Counted from the stretch's first letter, positions 26,052 through 35,181 are shown. The stretch: 64,000 nt of DNA from Niallia taxi (GCF_004005475.1 NZ_RZTZ01000012.1:62001-126000); one strand, 5' to 3'. Notes: a model not told the origin generated them from the letters alone. Made by a program: numbers and translations.

Positions 26052-28006
26052 TGGACATTAAGTGGAATGAAATCCTTGTTAAAGGAGACCCGTTGATCCT
26101 TGGCTCCCAAATCGGTATCGCATTGACGATGATTGGTGCTTTAGTTCTAATCACGTATTTGAAAAAATGGCGTTACCTATGGGATGAATGGATCACAACT
26201 GTCGATCATAAACGTATTGGTATAATGTACATTATTGTTGCGGTATTAATGTTCTTCCGTGGCGGTATTGATGGTTTAATGATGAAAGCACAAACAGCGG
26301 CACCAGACATGAAGTTCCTGGATGCACAGCATTATGATGAAGTATTTACAACACATGGTGTTATCATGATCTTGTTCATGGCGATGCCTGCATTAATTGG
26401 TCTTATGAACGTTGTTATTCCATTGCAAATTGGAGCACGTGACGTTGCGTTCCCGCAATTGAATGCTTTGAGCTTCTGGCTAACTTTCTCAGGAGCAATG
26501 CTTTTCAATATTTCTTTCGTAGTCGGTGGTTCTCCAGATGCTGGTTGGACATCGTACTTCCCGCTTGCAGGTAAGGAATTTACACCTGGAGTAGGTAATA
26601 ACTATTACGCAATTGGCTTGCAGATTGCAGGGGCAGGTACATTGATGACAGGTATTAACTTTGTTGTCACAATCCTGAAAATGCGTACAAAAGGCATGAC
26701 ATTAATGAAAATGCCTATGTTTACTTGGACTGCTTTATTGACAAACGTTTTAATCATATTTGCATTCCCAATTCTTACTGTTGCTTTAGCATTGATGACT
26801 TTTGACCGTATGTTCGGTACACATTTCTTCACTGTTTCAGCAGGAGGAAATGCAATGCTTTGGAACAACCTATTCTGGCTATGGGGACATCCTGAAGTTT
26901 ATATCGTTGTTCTGCCTGCATTTGGTATGTTCTCAGAGATTATTTCAACTTTCTCAAGAAAAACATTATATGGATATAAATCTATGATTATTTCTATTGT
27001 CGGAATTGCAATCTTGAGTTTCGTCGTTTGGGTTCACCATTTCTACACAATGGGATCTGGGCCAGTCGTTAACTCAGTATTCTCTATTACGACAATGTTA
27101 ATCGCTGTTCCTACAGGGGTTAAAATTTTCAACTGGCTGTTTACAATGAGAAAAGGTCGCATCCAGTTTACAACTGCAATGCTATGGTCACTTGCTTTCA
27201 TTCCGACCTTCACTATTGGTGGGGTAACAGGGGTTATGCTTGCAATGGCTGCAGCTGACTATCAATACCATAATACTTTATTCCTAGTAGCTCACTTCCA
27301 TTATGTGTTGATTCCAGGGGTAGTATACGCGGTATTTGCAGGATTCTATTACTGGTGGCCAAAGATGTTCGGTCACGCATTGAACGAACGTCTTGGAAAA
27401 TGGCATTTCTGGTTGTTCAACATTGGTTTCAACTTAACATTTATGCCTATGTTCTTCCTAGGCTTAAAAGGTGCAGTAAGACGTTCTTATACATTCTCTG
27501 CAGAGTCAGGGTTTGCACCATTATTCGCACTTTCTGCAGTAGGTTCATTGATTCTTGCGGCTGGATTCGCAGTATTAGTGTATAACATCTACTGGAGTGC
27601 ACGTTATGCAAAACGCAATATTTCTACAGATCCATGGGATGCAAGAACTCTAGAATGGCATACAGCTTCACCTGTACAATTCTATAACTTTGCACAATTG
27701 CCTGAAGTTAAAACATTAGATGCTTTCTGGCACATGAAGAAGAAAGATAAAGATGCGTTAGTATTAAAAGAAAATGAATTAGAAGAAATTCATATGCCGA
27801 GCAATTCTGGGCTTCCATTTATCATGTGTGTAATCTTTGGCGCTGCCGGATTCTTCATGGTATTCGAGTGGATTCCTCTAGCAGCAATTGCGGCTGCATT
27901 TATATTCGTTGGCTTACTTGTTCGTTCATTTGATTATAATGACGGCTACCATGTGAAAGTCGACGACATCAAGAAAATTGAGCGTGCATGGAGGGATGAA
28001 AAATAA
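26051..28006 (+). CDS. qoxB: Cytochrome aa3 quinol oxidase subunit I (QoxB)
   Basis: Catalytic haem-copper subunit that reduces oxygen to water and pumps protons. Haem and CuB ligands are visible: FTTHGVIMILF (low-spin haem), WGHPEVYIVVLPAFG with the His-Tyr pair, VWVHHFYTMG, and LVAHFHYVLIPG. About 15 TM helices in 651 residues, normal for QoxB. I use ATG 26051, which shares one base with the qoxA stop and has GGGGGTGAG ahead, rather than the TTG one codon upstream. Confidence 0.96.
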   Translation: MDIKWNEILVKGDPLILGSQIGIALTMIGALVLITYLKKWRYLWDEWITTVDHKRIGIMYIIVAVLMFFRGGIDGLMMKAQTAAPDMKFLDAQHYDEVFTTHGVIMILFMAMPALIGLMNVVIPLQIGARDVAFPQLNALSFWLTFSGAMLFNISFVVGGSPDAGWTSYFPLAGKEFTPGVGNNYYAIGLQIAGAGTLMTGINFVVTILKMRTKGMTLMKMPMFTWTALLTNVLIIFAFPILTVALALMTFDRMFGTHFFTVSAGGNAMLWNNLFWLWGHPEVYIVVLPAFGMFSEIISTFSRKTLYGYKSMIISIVGIAILSFVVWVHHFYTMGSGPVVNSVFSITTMLIAVPTGVKIFNWLFTMRKGRIQFTTAMLWSLAFIPTFTIGGVTGVMLAMAAADYQYHNTLFLVAHFHYVLIPGVVYAVFAGFYYWWPKMFGHALNERLGKWHFWLFNIGFNLTFMPMFFLGLKGAVRRSYTFSAESGFAPLFALSAVGSLILAAGFAVLVYNIYWSARYAKRNISTDPWDARTLEWHTASPVQFYNFAQLPEVKTLDAFWHMKKKDKDALVLKENELEEIHMPSNSGLPFIMCVIFGAAGFFMVFEWIPLAAIAAAFIFVGLLVRSFDYNDGYHVKVDDIKKIERAWRDEK

Positions 28007-28605
28007 TGGCTAAAGTAGATACTTCTTTACCGTTGGAGTACCAAACGGAACAGAACCGTCTTAATATCTTTGGTTTCTGGATCTTCCTAGGTGCTGAAAT
28101 AGTCTTATTTGCATCATTGTTCGCCGCACACGGTTCTCTATACAATGCTTTTGCAGATGGACCTACTCCTAAAGATTTGTTTGTATTAAAAGACGTTATG
28201 ATTGAAACAATGCTACTATTAACAAGTAGTTTCACTTGCGGTATTGCTATCTGGTATATGCGCCGCAATAACTTGAAAGGCTTGTTGGTTTGGCTTATCA
28301 TTACTTTATTGCTTGGTGCTGGGTTCGTATTCTTCGAGGTGACTGAGTTCATCCATTATGTTCATGAAGGTGCGAAAATGCAGACAAGCGCATATTTCTC
28401 AAGCTTCTTTGTTCTGTTAGGAACACACGGACTTCACGTTTCTATCGGTATTGGCTGGGCGATTGCGGTAATTATCCAATTGGCTAAACGTGGATTGACA
28501 CCTACGACTGCGCGTAAAACGTTTATTATCAGCTTATATTGGCACTTCTTAGACGTTGTGTGGATCTTCATCTTCACATTCGTTTATCTAGCAAGGATGG
28601 TGTAA
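28006..28605 (+). CDS. qoxC: Cytochrome aa3 quinol oxidase subunit III (QoxC)
   Basis: Five-helix subunit III of the quinol oxidase, 199 residues. Landmarks are FGFWIFLGAEIVLFASLFAA, EVTEFIHYVHEGA, FFVLLGTHGLHVSIGIGW and YWHFLDVVWIFIFTFVYL, which line the conserved lipid-binding cleft in this family. TAATG overlap with the qoxB stop implies translational coupling; SD GGAGGGATG lies in the end of qoxB. Confidence 0.95.
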   Translation: MAKVDTSLPLEYQTEQNRLNIFGFWIFLGAEIVLFASLFAAHGSLYNAFADGPTPKDLFVLKDVMIETMLLLTSSFTCGIAIWYMRRNNLKGLLVWLIITLLLGAGFVFFEVTEFIHYVHEGAKMQTSAYFSSFFVLLGTHGLHVSIGIGWAIAVIIQLAKRGLTPTTARKTFIISLYWHFLDVVWIFIFTFVYLARMV

Positions 28606-28608
28606 TTT

Positions 28609-28908
28609 ATGGCTAAACATAATAGCAGTTTTCCAACTGGCCACGTTGCAGGATTCATCGTTTCTATTTTGCTGACTTTTGCAACTGTAGGTGCTGTAAG
28701 ATATACAGATTTGCCGTTTGTGACAATTATGTGGCTTATTGGCTCTTTAGCAGTAATTCAAGCATTGCTTCAACTTTTCATGTTCATGCATTTGACTGAA
28801 GGGGAAGGCAAAATGCAATTAGTCAATATTTTCTATGCGTTCTTCTGTGCGATTGTTGTCGCTGCAGGAACAATATGGGTAATGACATCAGGACATGTTC
28901 ATTACTAA
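28609..28908 (+). CDS. qoxD: Cytochrome aa3 quinol oxidase subunit IV (QoxD)
   Basis: A 99-residue subunit IV with three TM helices (HVAGFIVSILLTFATVGAV; PFVTIMWLIGSLAVIQALLQ; NIFYAFFCAIVVAAGTIWVM) and the conserved LFMFMHLTEGEGK between helices two and three. ATG at 28609 is three bases after the qoxC stop. It ends the operon; a strong terminator follows. Confidence 0.94.
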   Translation: MAKHNSSFPTGHVAGFIVSILLTFATVGAVRYTDLPFVTIMWLIGSLAVIQALLQLFMFMHLTEGEGKMQLVNIFYAFFCAIVVAAGTIWVMTSGHVHY

Positions 28909-28911
28909 TAA

Positions 28912-28942
28912 GAAAAACCTCCGAGAAATCGGAGGTTTTTTT
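28912..28942 (+). terminator. Terminator of qoxABCD
   Basis: Stem AAACCTCCGA / TCGGAGGTTT with GAAA tetraloop and T7. Confidence 0.95.
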
Positions 28943-29019
28943 GTTGCTTTTATGCTAGTTCATTGGAACCATTTCGGAGGAAATCCATAAAAAGGTGGAA
29001 TTTTGTACTATAAATCCCA

Positions 29020-29047
29020 TTGACGTTAATAAAAAAAGTGTTAAAAT
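29020..29047 (+). promoter_or_regulatory. Sigma-A-type promoter of yclNOPQ
   Basis: TTGACG (29020-29025), 16-base spacer, TAAAAT (29042-29047), directly upstream of a Fur-type operator. Confidence 0.6.
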
Positions 29048-29064
29048 CAATTTATAAATCTAAG

Positions 29065-29079
29065 TGATAATGAAAATCA
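29065..29079 (+). promoter_or_regulatory. Fur box upstream of yclN
   Basis: TGATAATGAAAATCA matches the Bacillus Fur 7-1-7 consensus (TGATAAT-N-ATTATCA) at 12 of 14 positions. It starts 17 bases after the promoter -10 element, where binding would block transcription of the siderophore operon when iron is ample. Confidence 0.75.
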
Positions 29080-29153
29080 GTTGAGAATTTGTTGAACTAC
29101 ATCCGTGTCTAAGGAGGGGAATAGAAAGAGGCTCTTGGCTCAATCTACCATCA

Positions 29154-30110
29154 ATGAAGATAAGATATTTAAGCATCATGTTAGTACTGTTATCGACTGC
29201 CTCCTTGTTTATAGGAGTAATTGATATTAATCCTCTAAGCATATTTGAATTAACAGAGGATCAGAAAGAAATTTTATTAATCAGCAGATTTCCTCGTCTA
29301 ATAAGTATTATTATTGCAGGTATAAGCCTAAGCATTTGCGGACTAATTATGCAACAAATCACTAGAAATAAATTCGTGTCCCCAACGACTGCGGGGACAA
29401 TGGACTGGGCGAGATTTGGCATTCTTATTGCGCTAATGATGTTCACTACTGCAACCCCAATTGTTAAGATGCTTGTTGCCTTCGTTTTTGCATTGCTAGG
29501 TACATTCTTGTTCATGCAAATACTAAATCGGATAAAATTTAAGGATGCTATATTTATTCCACTTGTTGGTTTAATGCTTGGAAACATAATTAGCTCGATT
29601 ACAACATTCTTTTCTATGAAGCATGATCTTGTGCAAAACATGTCATCATGGCTCCAAGGTGATTTCTCACTCATAATGGAAGGAAGATACGAGTTATTAT
29701 ACATAAGTATTCCAGTAGTCATCGTCGCATACCTATATGCAAATAAATTCACAATTGCTGGAATGGGTGAGGAATTCTCAAAGAATTTAGGTCTAAACCA
29801 TAAGAGAGTTGTTAATATCGGACTTGTGATTGTGGCGCTTGTATCATCAGTTGTTTTGCTTACAGTCGGCATGATTCCATTCTTAGGTCTCATCATCCCT
29901 AATATAGTTTCCCTTTACAAGGGTGATAACTTGAAGAATAGCTTAACACATACAGCATTATTAGGGGCAAATTTCGTTCTTATATGCGACATACTTGGAC
30001 GGGTTATCATTTATCCATATGAAATCTCGATAGGTGTAATGGTTGGGGTTATCGGAAGTGCTATCTTCCTTTATTTATTGGTAAGGAGAAAAAAGTATGA
30101 ATCAGCCTAA
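29154..30110 (+). CDS. yclN: Petrobactin-type iron-siderophore ABC permease (YclN-like)
   Basis: Inner-membrane permease of the BtuC/FecCD family, 318 residues and about nine helices. Family segments include SRFPRLISIIIAGISLSICG, GLIMQQITRNKFVSPTTAG, GNIISSITTFF and PFLGLIIPNIVSLYKGDN, very like B. subtilis YclN, part of the petrobactin/ferric-catecholate importer YclNOPQ. ATG 29154 agrees with the family N terminus (MKxRYL), but the only good SD (AAGGAGGGG, 29111-29119) is about 35 bases upstream and no other in-frame start exists between, so translation initiation here is unusual. It overlaps yclO by 14 bases. Confidence 0.92.
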   Translation: MKIRYLSIMLVLLSTASLFIGVIDINPLSIFELTEDQKEILLISRFPRLISIIIAGISLSICGLIMQQITRNKFVSPTTAGTMDWARFGILIALMMFTTATPIVKMLVAFVFALLGTFLFMQILNRIKFKDAIFIPLVGLMLGNIISSITTFFSMKHDLVQNMSSWLQGDFSLIMEGRYELLYISIPVVIVAYLYANKFTIAGMGEEFSKNLGLNHKRVVNIGLVIVALVSSVVLLTVGMIPFLGLIIPNIVSLYKGDNLKNSLTHTALLGANFVLICDILGRVIIYPYEISIGVMVGVIGSAIFLYLLVRRKKYESA

Positions 30111-31053
30111 GACTAAACTGTTACTTCTTTCCATAATAGCTGTACTGCTTATTGCAGTATTCATGCTAATAAAGGTTAGTAGTGTGAACTGGGAATATGT
30201 AATGCCAAGGAGAGCAACCAAAATATTAGCAATATGCTTGACAGGCGGATGTATTGCATTTTCATCAATGGTTTTTCAAACCATTACAAATAACCGAATC
30301 TTAACTCCCAGCATTCTTGGACTAGATTCTTTGTACTTATTTATCCAAACATTTGTGGTTTTCTTTTTCGGCTCACAAAGCTTAACGATGCTGAATAGTA
30401 ATGTCAACTTTCTATTATCAGTTGGGTTGATGATTATTTTCTCAGTTGCTCTGTACTACTTGTTTTTCAGGAAAGGAAGTCAAAATATCCTGCTGCTTCT
30501 GCTTATTGGAATCATACTTGGCAGCTTCTTCTCAAGTCTTTCATCCTTTATGCAGATGCTGATAGATCCGAATGAGTTTCTGATTGTCCAAGATAAAATG
30601 TTTGCAAGCTTCAATAGCGTAAACACAGATATATTGACTATTTGCATTGTAATTATTGCAGCTGTTGCTTTATATGTGTCGCGGTATAGTAAATTCTTCG
30701 ATGTAATGTCACTTGGAAAAGAGCAAGCGATCAATTTGGGGATAGATTATGATCGTGTTGTAAGGAATATGCTTGTTGTCGTGGCGATTTTGGTCAGTGT
30801 TTCGACTGCACTTGTCGGACCAATTACCTTTCTAGGATTGCTCGTTGTAAATCTGGCAAGGGAGTTTCTGAAAACATACAAACATAGCCAGCTTATTGCA
30901 GCTTCTATTCTACTAAGCATAATAGCCCTCGTCGGCGGTCTGCTTATTGTAGAAAGAGTATTTACATTCTCCACAACAATCAGTGTCATCATCAACTTTG
31001 TCGGCGGCGTTTATTTCATCTATTTATTGTTAAAGGAGAGAAGAGCATGGTAG
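30097..31053 (+). CDS. yclO: Petrobactin-type iron-siderophore ABC permease (YclO-like)
   Basis: Second permease of the heterodimeric importer, 318 residues, with about nine helices. Characteristic segments: PRRATKILAICLTGGCIAFS, VFQTITNNRILTPSILGLDS, DVMSLGKEQAINLGIDYDRV (coupling region to the ATPase) and GPITFLGLLVVNLAREF. ATG at 30097 lies inside the end of yclN and follows AAGGAGAAAA. Its end overlaps yclP by seven bases, so N, O and P are translationally coupled. Confidence 0.93.
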   Translation: MNQPKTKLLLLSIIAVLLIAVFMLIKVSSVNWEYVMPRRATKILAICLTGGCIAFSSMVFQTITNNRILTPSILGLDSLYLFIQTFVVFFFGSQSLTMLNSNVNFLLSVGLMIIFSVALYYLFFRKGSQNILLLLLIGIILGSFFSSLSSFMQMLIDPNEFLIVQDKMFASFNSVNTDILTICIVIIAAVALYVSRYSKFFDVMSLGKEQAINLGIDYDRVVRNMLVVVAILVSVSTALVGPITFLGLLVVNLAREFLKTYKHSQLIAASILLSIIALVGGLLIVERVFTFSTTISVIINFVGGVYFIYLLLKERRAW

Positions 31054-31805
31054 AGGTCAAGAATGTCAGTAAACAATACAATGGAAAAAGCGTCCTTGAA
31101 AATGTATCTCTTTCCATTGAAAAAGGAAAAATCACTTCCTTTATCGGTCCAAACGGTGCAGGGAAAAGTACATTGTTATCAATTATCAGCAGACTGATTA
31201 AAGGTGACAGCGGTGATATCTTAATTGACGGGCAAAGCGTTTTTACGACAAAAAGCAATGTGCTTGCAAAAAAGATATCCATTCTCAAGCAGAGCAACCA
31301 CATTAATATTCGGCTGACTGTAAAGGAGCTAGTTAACTTCGGTAGGTTTCCATATTCCCAAGGGAGACTGACGAAAGAGGATAAAGCTGCTGTTGCAGAA
31401 GCAATTTCTTATATGGAGCTTGATGAAATACAGCATAAATATTTAGATCAATTGAGTGGCGGTCAAAAGCAAAGAGCCTACATTGCGATGGTTATTGCTC
31501 AAGATACTGAATACATCTTGCTGGATGAACCGCTGAATAACCTGGATATGAAGCATTCAGTGCAAATCATGAAGGTTCTCAGAAGGCTTGTTAATGAGCT
31601 TGGTAAAACAGTGGTTATTGTTATTCATGATATAAATTTTGCCTCTGTCTATTCTGACAATATCGTGGCATTAAAGAATGGCAAACTTGTTAATGATGGA
31701 CCTGCAGACAGCATTATTAATGAAGCTGTCTTAAAGGATATTTATGATATGGACATGCAGATAGAGGAAATTAATAATCATAAAATCTGTGTCTATTTCG
31801 CTTAA
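31047..31805 (+). CDS. yclP: Petrobactin-type iron-siderophore ABC ATP-binding protein (YclP-like)
   Basis: ATPase of the importer, 252 residues. Walker A GPNGAGKST, Q-loop region ISILKQSNHIN, signature LSGGQKQRAYIAMVIAQ, Walker B YILLDEPLNNLD, and H-loop VIHDINFAS are all intact. ATG 31047 follows AAAGGAGAGAAG within yclO. After its stop comes a 268-base structured gap before the binding protein yclQ, which probably lets yclQ be expressed at a different level. Confidence 0.93.
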   Translation: MVEVKNVSKQYNGKSVLENVSLSIEKGKITSFIGPNGAGKSTLLSIISRLIKGDSGDILIDGQSVFTTKSNVLAKKISILKQSNHINIRLTVKELVNFGRFPYSQGRLTKEDKAAVAEAISYMELDEIQHKYLDQLSGGQKQRAYIAMVIAQDTEYILLDEPLNNLDMKHSVQIMKVLRRLVNELGKTVVIVIHDINFASVYSDNIVALKNGKLVNDGPADSIINEAVLKDIYDMDMQIEEINNHKICVYFA

Positions 31806-31841
31806 AATCGTAAATTGTTTGGCTGCAAAGAACAAACGAGG

Positions 31842-31991
31842 CTAATGGTAGTTATATTTAAAGCTGAAAGGAGGCAGTGCTTCTATGGCAAACTTAACAC
31901 TAAGTCTCTTCGCCAGAAGATCCATATAACACTACCATTAGTATAGTAATTATTATGTGACATTCTAGGAAAATGTCCCGTAAGAATTACT
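31842..31991 (+). other. Structured yclP-yclQ intergenic RNA: two hairpins, one enclosing a mini-ORF
   Basis: First element: CTAATGGTAG (31842-31851) plus TTATAT pairs with ATATAA (31924-31929) and CTACCATTAG (31932-31941), leaving a two-base bulge. Its loop holds AAAGGAGG and a 14-codon ORF, 31885-31929 (MANLTLSLFARRSI), whose stop lies in the right arm. Second element: AGTAATTATTA (31945-31955) pairs with TAAGAATTACT (31981-31991), and inside it GACATT (31959-31964) with AATGTC (31972-31977). No T tract follows, so it is not a terminator. A stabiliser, processing site or translation-dependent switch is possible. Confidence 0.6.
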
Positions 31992-32073
31992 AATATCTCA
32001 ATCATAGGATATTCTGTTTATCATTGCAATCAATTTAATTTAAATAATCTAAATATAAATAGAGGTGTCTTAA

Positions 32074-33021
32074 TTGAAGAAAAAATTAACGATTCTTTTT
32101 CTAGCATTAGTTATGGCTGTTTTGGCAGCATGTGGCAATACATCTACTAGCAGCAAATCATCTGATGAAGCAAAAGCAGCAGAGGAAATAACGGTTAAAC
32201 ATGAGCTTGGAGAAGCTAAAGTAAAAGCAAATCCGAAAAAAGTAGTTGTTTTTGATATGGGTATTTTGGATACATTAGACAAATTAGGTGTAGAAGTAGC
32301 AGGTGTACCTCAGGAAAGTCTGCCAGAATATCTATCAAAATATGAAGATAGCAAATATACAAATGTTGGTGGTCTTAAAGAGCCAGACTTAGAAGCAATC
32401 AGCGAACTAGCTCCAGATGTTATCTTTATTTCTGGGAGACAATCAGCAGCATATGAAGACTTAAGCGAAATTGCACCAACTGTTTATGTAGGTGTTGATA
32501 CAACTAAATATATGGATTCATTTAAGCAAAACATGGAATTGGTTGGACAAATCTTCGGAAAAGAAGATGCAGTGAAGAAAGAATTAGCAAGCATTGATGA
32601 TACAATTACAGCACTTAACGACAAAGCGAAAGCAGTAGAAGGCAAGTCCTTAGTTGTATTAGTGAATGACGGCAGTGTGAGCGCATATGGATCTGGGTCA
32701 AGATTTGGAATCATCCATGATGTATTCGGATTAGCACAAGCAGATGAAAACATTGAAGCATCAACACATGGACAAAGTATCTCATTTGAGTATATTGCAG
32801 ATAAAAATCCAGAATATCTATTCGTAGTGGATAGAGGAGCTGTTGTTGGCGGTGAATCATCTGCAGCTAAAGTGTTAGATAATGAACTTGTTAACGGTAC
32901 AGATGCTGCGAAAGACGGTCATATCATATACTTGAATCCTAACTATTGGTACCTGTCAGGTGGAGGTCTAGTGTCAACTGAAGAAATGGCAAAAGAAATC
33001 GATGCTGGTATTTCAAAATAA
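32074..33021 (+). CDS. yclQ: Petrobactin-type siderophore-binding lipoprotein (YclQ-like)
   Basis: Substrate-binding lipoprotein anchored outside the membrane, 315 residues. Signal peptide with lipobox VLAAC (Cys20), a serine-rich linker, then a FepB/BtuF-type fold: VKANPKKVVVFDMGILDTLD, PDLEAISELAPDVIFIS, VVLVNDGSVSAYGSGSRFG, EYLFVVDRGA. These fit B. subtilis YclQ. TTG start at 32074 follows AGAGGTG. No second Fur box was found in front, so it is likely expressed from the yclN promoter or from an unrecognised internal one. Confidence 0.93.
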   Translation: MKKKLTILFLALVMAVLAACGNTSTSSKSSDEAKAAEEITVKHELGEAKVKANPKKVVVFDMGILDTLDKLGVEVAGVPQESLPEYLSKYEDSKYTNVGGLKEPDLEAISELAPDVIFISGRQSAAYEDLSEIAPTVYVGVDTTKYMDSFKQNMELVGQIFGKEDAVKKELASIDDTITALNDKAKAVEGKSLVVLVNDGSVSAYGSGSRFGIIHDVFGLAQADENIEASTHGQSISFEYIADKNPEYLFVVDRGAVVGGESSAAKVLDNELVNGTDAAKDGHIIYLNPNYWYLSGGGLVSTEEMAKEIDAGISK

Positions 33022-33037
33022 AAAGCTATGAACCACT

Positions 33038-33072
33038 AACCCAATTTGCTAAAAAGCAGATTGGGTTTTTTC
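33038..33072 (+). terminator. Terminator after yclQ
   Basis: Stem AACCCAATTTGCT / AGCAGATTGGGTT with one mismatch, followed by T-rich tail. Confidence 0.85.
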
Positions 33073-33175
33073 ATTTGCAATTTATGAAAATACGGCTATA
33101 GAGTTGCTTTTTCGTAAATTTAGATAGAAAATATAATAGATAAAGTATGTTGTAAGATGGACAAGGAGGAAAGTC

Positions 33176-34165
33176 ATGAGTGTTCGATTTGGTATTATAG
33201 GAACAAACTGGATTACAGAATCATTCATACAAGCAGCAAGCATGGTGGAGGAGTTTACCTTGGCTGCTGTATATTCAAGATCAGAAGAAAAAGCAGCAGC
33301 ATTTGCAAAAAAATATAATGCGAAACATATATTCACAAGTTTGACTGAAATGGCGGAGAGCGACAAAATTGATGCAGTTTATATTGCTAGTCCCAACTCA
33401 CTGCATGCAGAGCAGTCCATCCTATTTCTAAACAACAAAAAACATGTTTTAACAGAAAAAGCTTTTGCATCCAATGTAAAGCAAGCTCAAGAAATGGTTA
33501 AAGCTGCTAAAGAAAATAATGTCCTGTTAATGGAAGCATTAAAAACAACGATGCTGCCAAACTTTAAGGTGATAAAAGAAAATATACATAAAATAGGAAA
33601 AGTTAGACGAGCTTTTGCGAGCTATTGTCAGTATTCATCAAGATATGATGCTTACAAGGAAGGCAATATCCTTAATGCATTTAAACCGGAGTTTTCTAAC
33701 GGTGCATTGATGGATATCGGTGTTTACTGCATTTATCCAATGGTCGCATTGTTTGGAAAACCAGAGTCGGTTAAAGCATCTAGTTACATGCTGGACAGCG
33801 GCGTTGATGGGGAAGGCAGCATCATAATGTCCTATGCAGAAATGGATATTGTGCTAATGTACTCAAAAATAACAAATTCCCTTATCCCCTCAGAAATTCA
33901 AGGTGAGGATGGCAATATTCTTATCGATCAAATGAATACACCGCAAAGAATAGAAATAGCTTATCGTAACGGGGAAAAAGTTGATGTTTCTATTCAGCAA
34001 AAAGAAGAAGCTATGTATTATGAGGCAAAGGAATTCATTGATACTATTCTTGCTGGCAAGTCAGAATCTGCCATAAATTCACTTGATTTATCAGTAGCAG
34101 TAATTGAAGTAATGGATGAAGTGAGAAGACAAACGGGAATTGTGTTCCCAGCAGATGAGAAATAA
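33176..34165 (+). CDS. Gfo/Idh/MocA family oxidoreductase
   Basis: NAD(P)-dependent oxidoreductase, probably acting on a sugar or polyol, 329 residues. N-terminal Rossmann motif FGIIGTNWITESFIQAA (a GxxGxxW variant), then DAVYIASPNSLHAEQ, the family's KHVLTEKAFASNVKQA with the catalytic-type E-K, and ALMDIGVYCIYPM with the active-site Asp-x-x-x-Tyr. The C-terminal half is the usual alpha/beta domain. ATG at 33176 follows AAGGAGGAAAG. It is followed by a ROK sugar kinase 91 bases downstream, which suggests a small sugar pathway; substrate is not known. Confidence 0.85.
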   Translation: MSVRFGIIGTNWITESFIQAASMVEEFTLAAVYSRSEEKAAAFAKKYNAKHIFTSLTEMAESDKIDAVYIASPNSLHAEQSILFLNNKKHVLTEKAFASNVKQAQEMVKAAKENNVLLMEALKTTMLPNFKVIKENIHKIGKVRRAFASYCQYSSRYDAYKEGNILNAFKPEFSNGALMDIGVYCIYPMVALFGKPESVKASSYMLDSGVDGEGSIIMSYAEMDIVLMYSKITNSLIPSEIQGEDGNILIDQMNTPQRIEIAYRNGEKVDVSIQQKEEAMYYEAKEFIDTILAGKSESAINSLDLSVAVIEVMDEVRRQTGIVFPADEK

Positions 34166-34256
34166 CAGTTGCTAGGAAAAACTTAAAATGGCTTTTGCTG
34201 TTTTAAGAGGAATAATTGAAAGCGTTCTTATTAGAGATGAAATGGGGGAGAAATGC

Positions 34257-35141
34257 ATGAAATTATTTGGTGCAATAGAAGCTGGAGGAACAAAATTTGT
34301 TTGTGCTGCTGGTACGGAAACAGGGGAAATTAAAGAGAGAGTTTCCATTGCTACAACAACACCTGAAGAAACAATGCCAGAGGTAATTGCTTTTTTTAAT
34401 AAACATAAAGTAGAAGCGATCGGCATTGGCTCCTTTGGACCGATTGACGTAGATAAAAACAGTCCAACGTACGGAAATATCACGACTACTCCGAAGCTTG
34501 CATGGCGAGATTACCCTTTATTAAGTTCAGTGCAGAAGGAGTTTTCCATCCCAATCGGCTTTAATACAGACGTTAATATAGCGGCTATGGGAGAAGCAGT
34601 TCTTGGTGCAGCAAAGGGTCTTGACAGCTGCCTGTATATAACGGTTGGAACTGGTATTGGTGCAGGAGCATATATTCAAGGCGAACTATTGCAGGGGTTA
34701 ACGCACCCTGAGATGGGTCATATCCTTGTAAGAAGACACCCTGAAGATAGCTATAAAGGAAGATGTCCATATCATGGTGATTGCCTTGAAGGTCTAGCTG
34801 CTGGTCCTGCGATTGAAGAAAGATGGGGAACAAAAGCAGCTGAACTGAGCAACAACGACAAGGTTTGGGAAATGGAGGGTTATTATATTGCTCAAGCCCT
34901 TATGCAATATATATTAATCCTATCCCCGAAAAAAATCATCCTCGGTGGAGGAGTCATGAACCAAGAACAGGTTTTAGAATACATTAACAAGTATCTGAAG
35001 GAATTTTTAAATGGCTATTTAGAATTTCCGCAAGTATCAACAGATATGGGAAGCTATATTGTAAGACCTGGATTAGGTGATAATGCTGGTATTACAGGTG
35101 GTTTACTGCTGGCGAAAAGAGTATATGAGGAAAGTAAATAA
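34257..35141 (+). CDS. ROK-family fructokinase
   Basis: ATP-dependent sugar kinase, 294 residues, with FGAIEAGGTKFVCAAG (phosphate loop), IGIGSFGPIDVD, VGTGIGAGAYIQGELLQG, and the ROK zinc site HPEMGHILVRRHP ... RCPYHGDCLEGLAAGPA (His and three Cys). ILGGGVMNQ is near the end. This group (YdhR/GmuE-like) phosphorylates fructose and sometimes mannose. The frame is open from 34188, but GGGGGAG directly ahead of ATG 34257 and the family N terminus MKLFGAIEAGGTK show the real start. Confidence 0.9.
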   Translation: MKLFGAIEAGGTKFVCAAGTETGEIKERVSIATTTPEETMPEVIAFFNKHKVEAIGIGSFGPIDVDKNSPTYGNITTTPKLAWRDYPLLSSVQKEFSIPIGFNTDVNIAAMGEAVLGAAKGLDSCLYITVGTGIGAGAYIQGELLQGLTHPEMGHILVRRHPEDSYKGRCPYHGDCLEGLAAGPAIEERWGTKAAELSNNDKVWEMEGYYIAQALMQYILILSPKKIILGGGVMNQEQVLEYINKYLKEFLNGYLEFPQVSTDMGSYIVRPGLGDNAGITGGLLLAKRVYEESK

Positions 35142-35152
35142 CCACTAAAAAC

Positions 35153-35181
35153 AAGCCCCTTTTATAGGGGCTTATTTAATT
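35153..35181. terminator. Terminator between ROK kinase and GNAT gene
   Basis: Stem AAGCCCC / GGGGCTT with a short loop, followed by a T-rich tail; overlaps the stop of the minus-strand gene. Confidence 0.8.

Noticed and set aside
31992-32073. Second Fur box before yclQ
   Set aside because: TTTATCA half-site has no matching left half; only about 9 of 14 consensus positions agree.
34188-34256. N-terminal extension of the ROK kinase
   Set aside because: The extra 23 residues lack similarity to the family and a strong SD sits just before the internal ATG at 34257.
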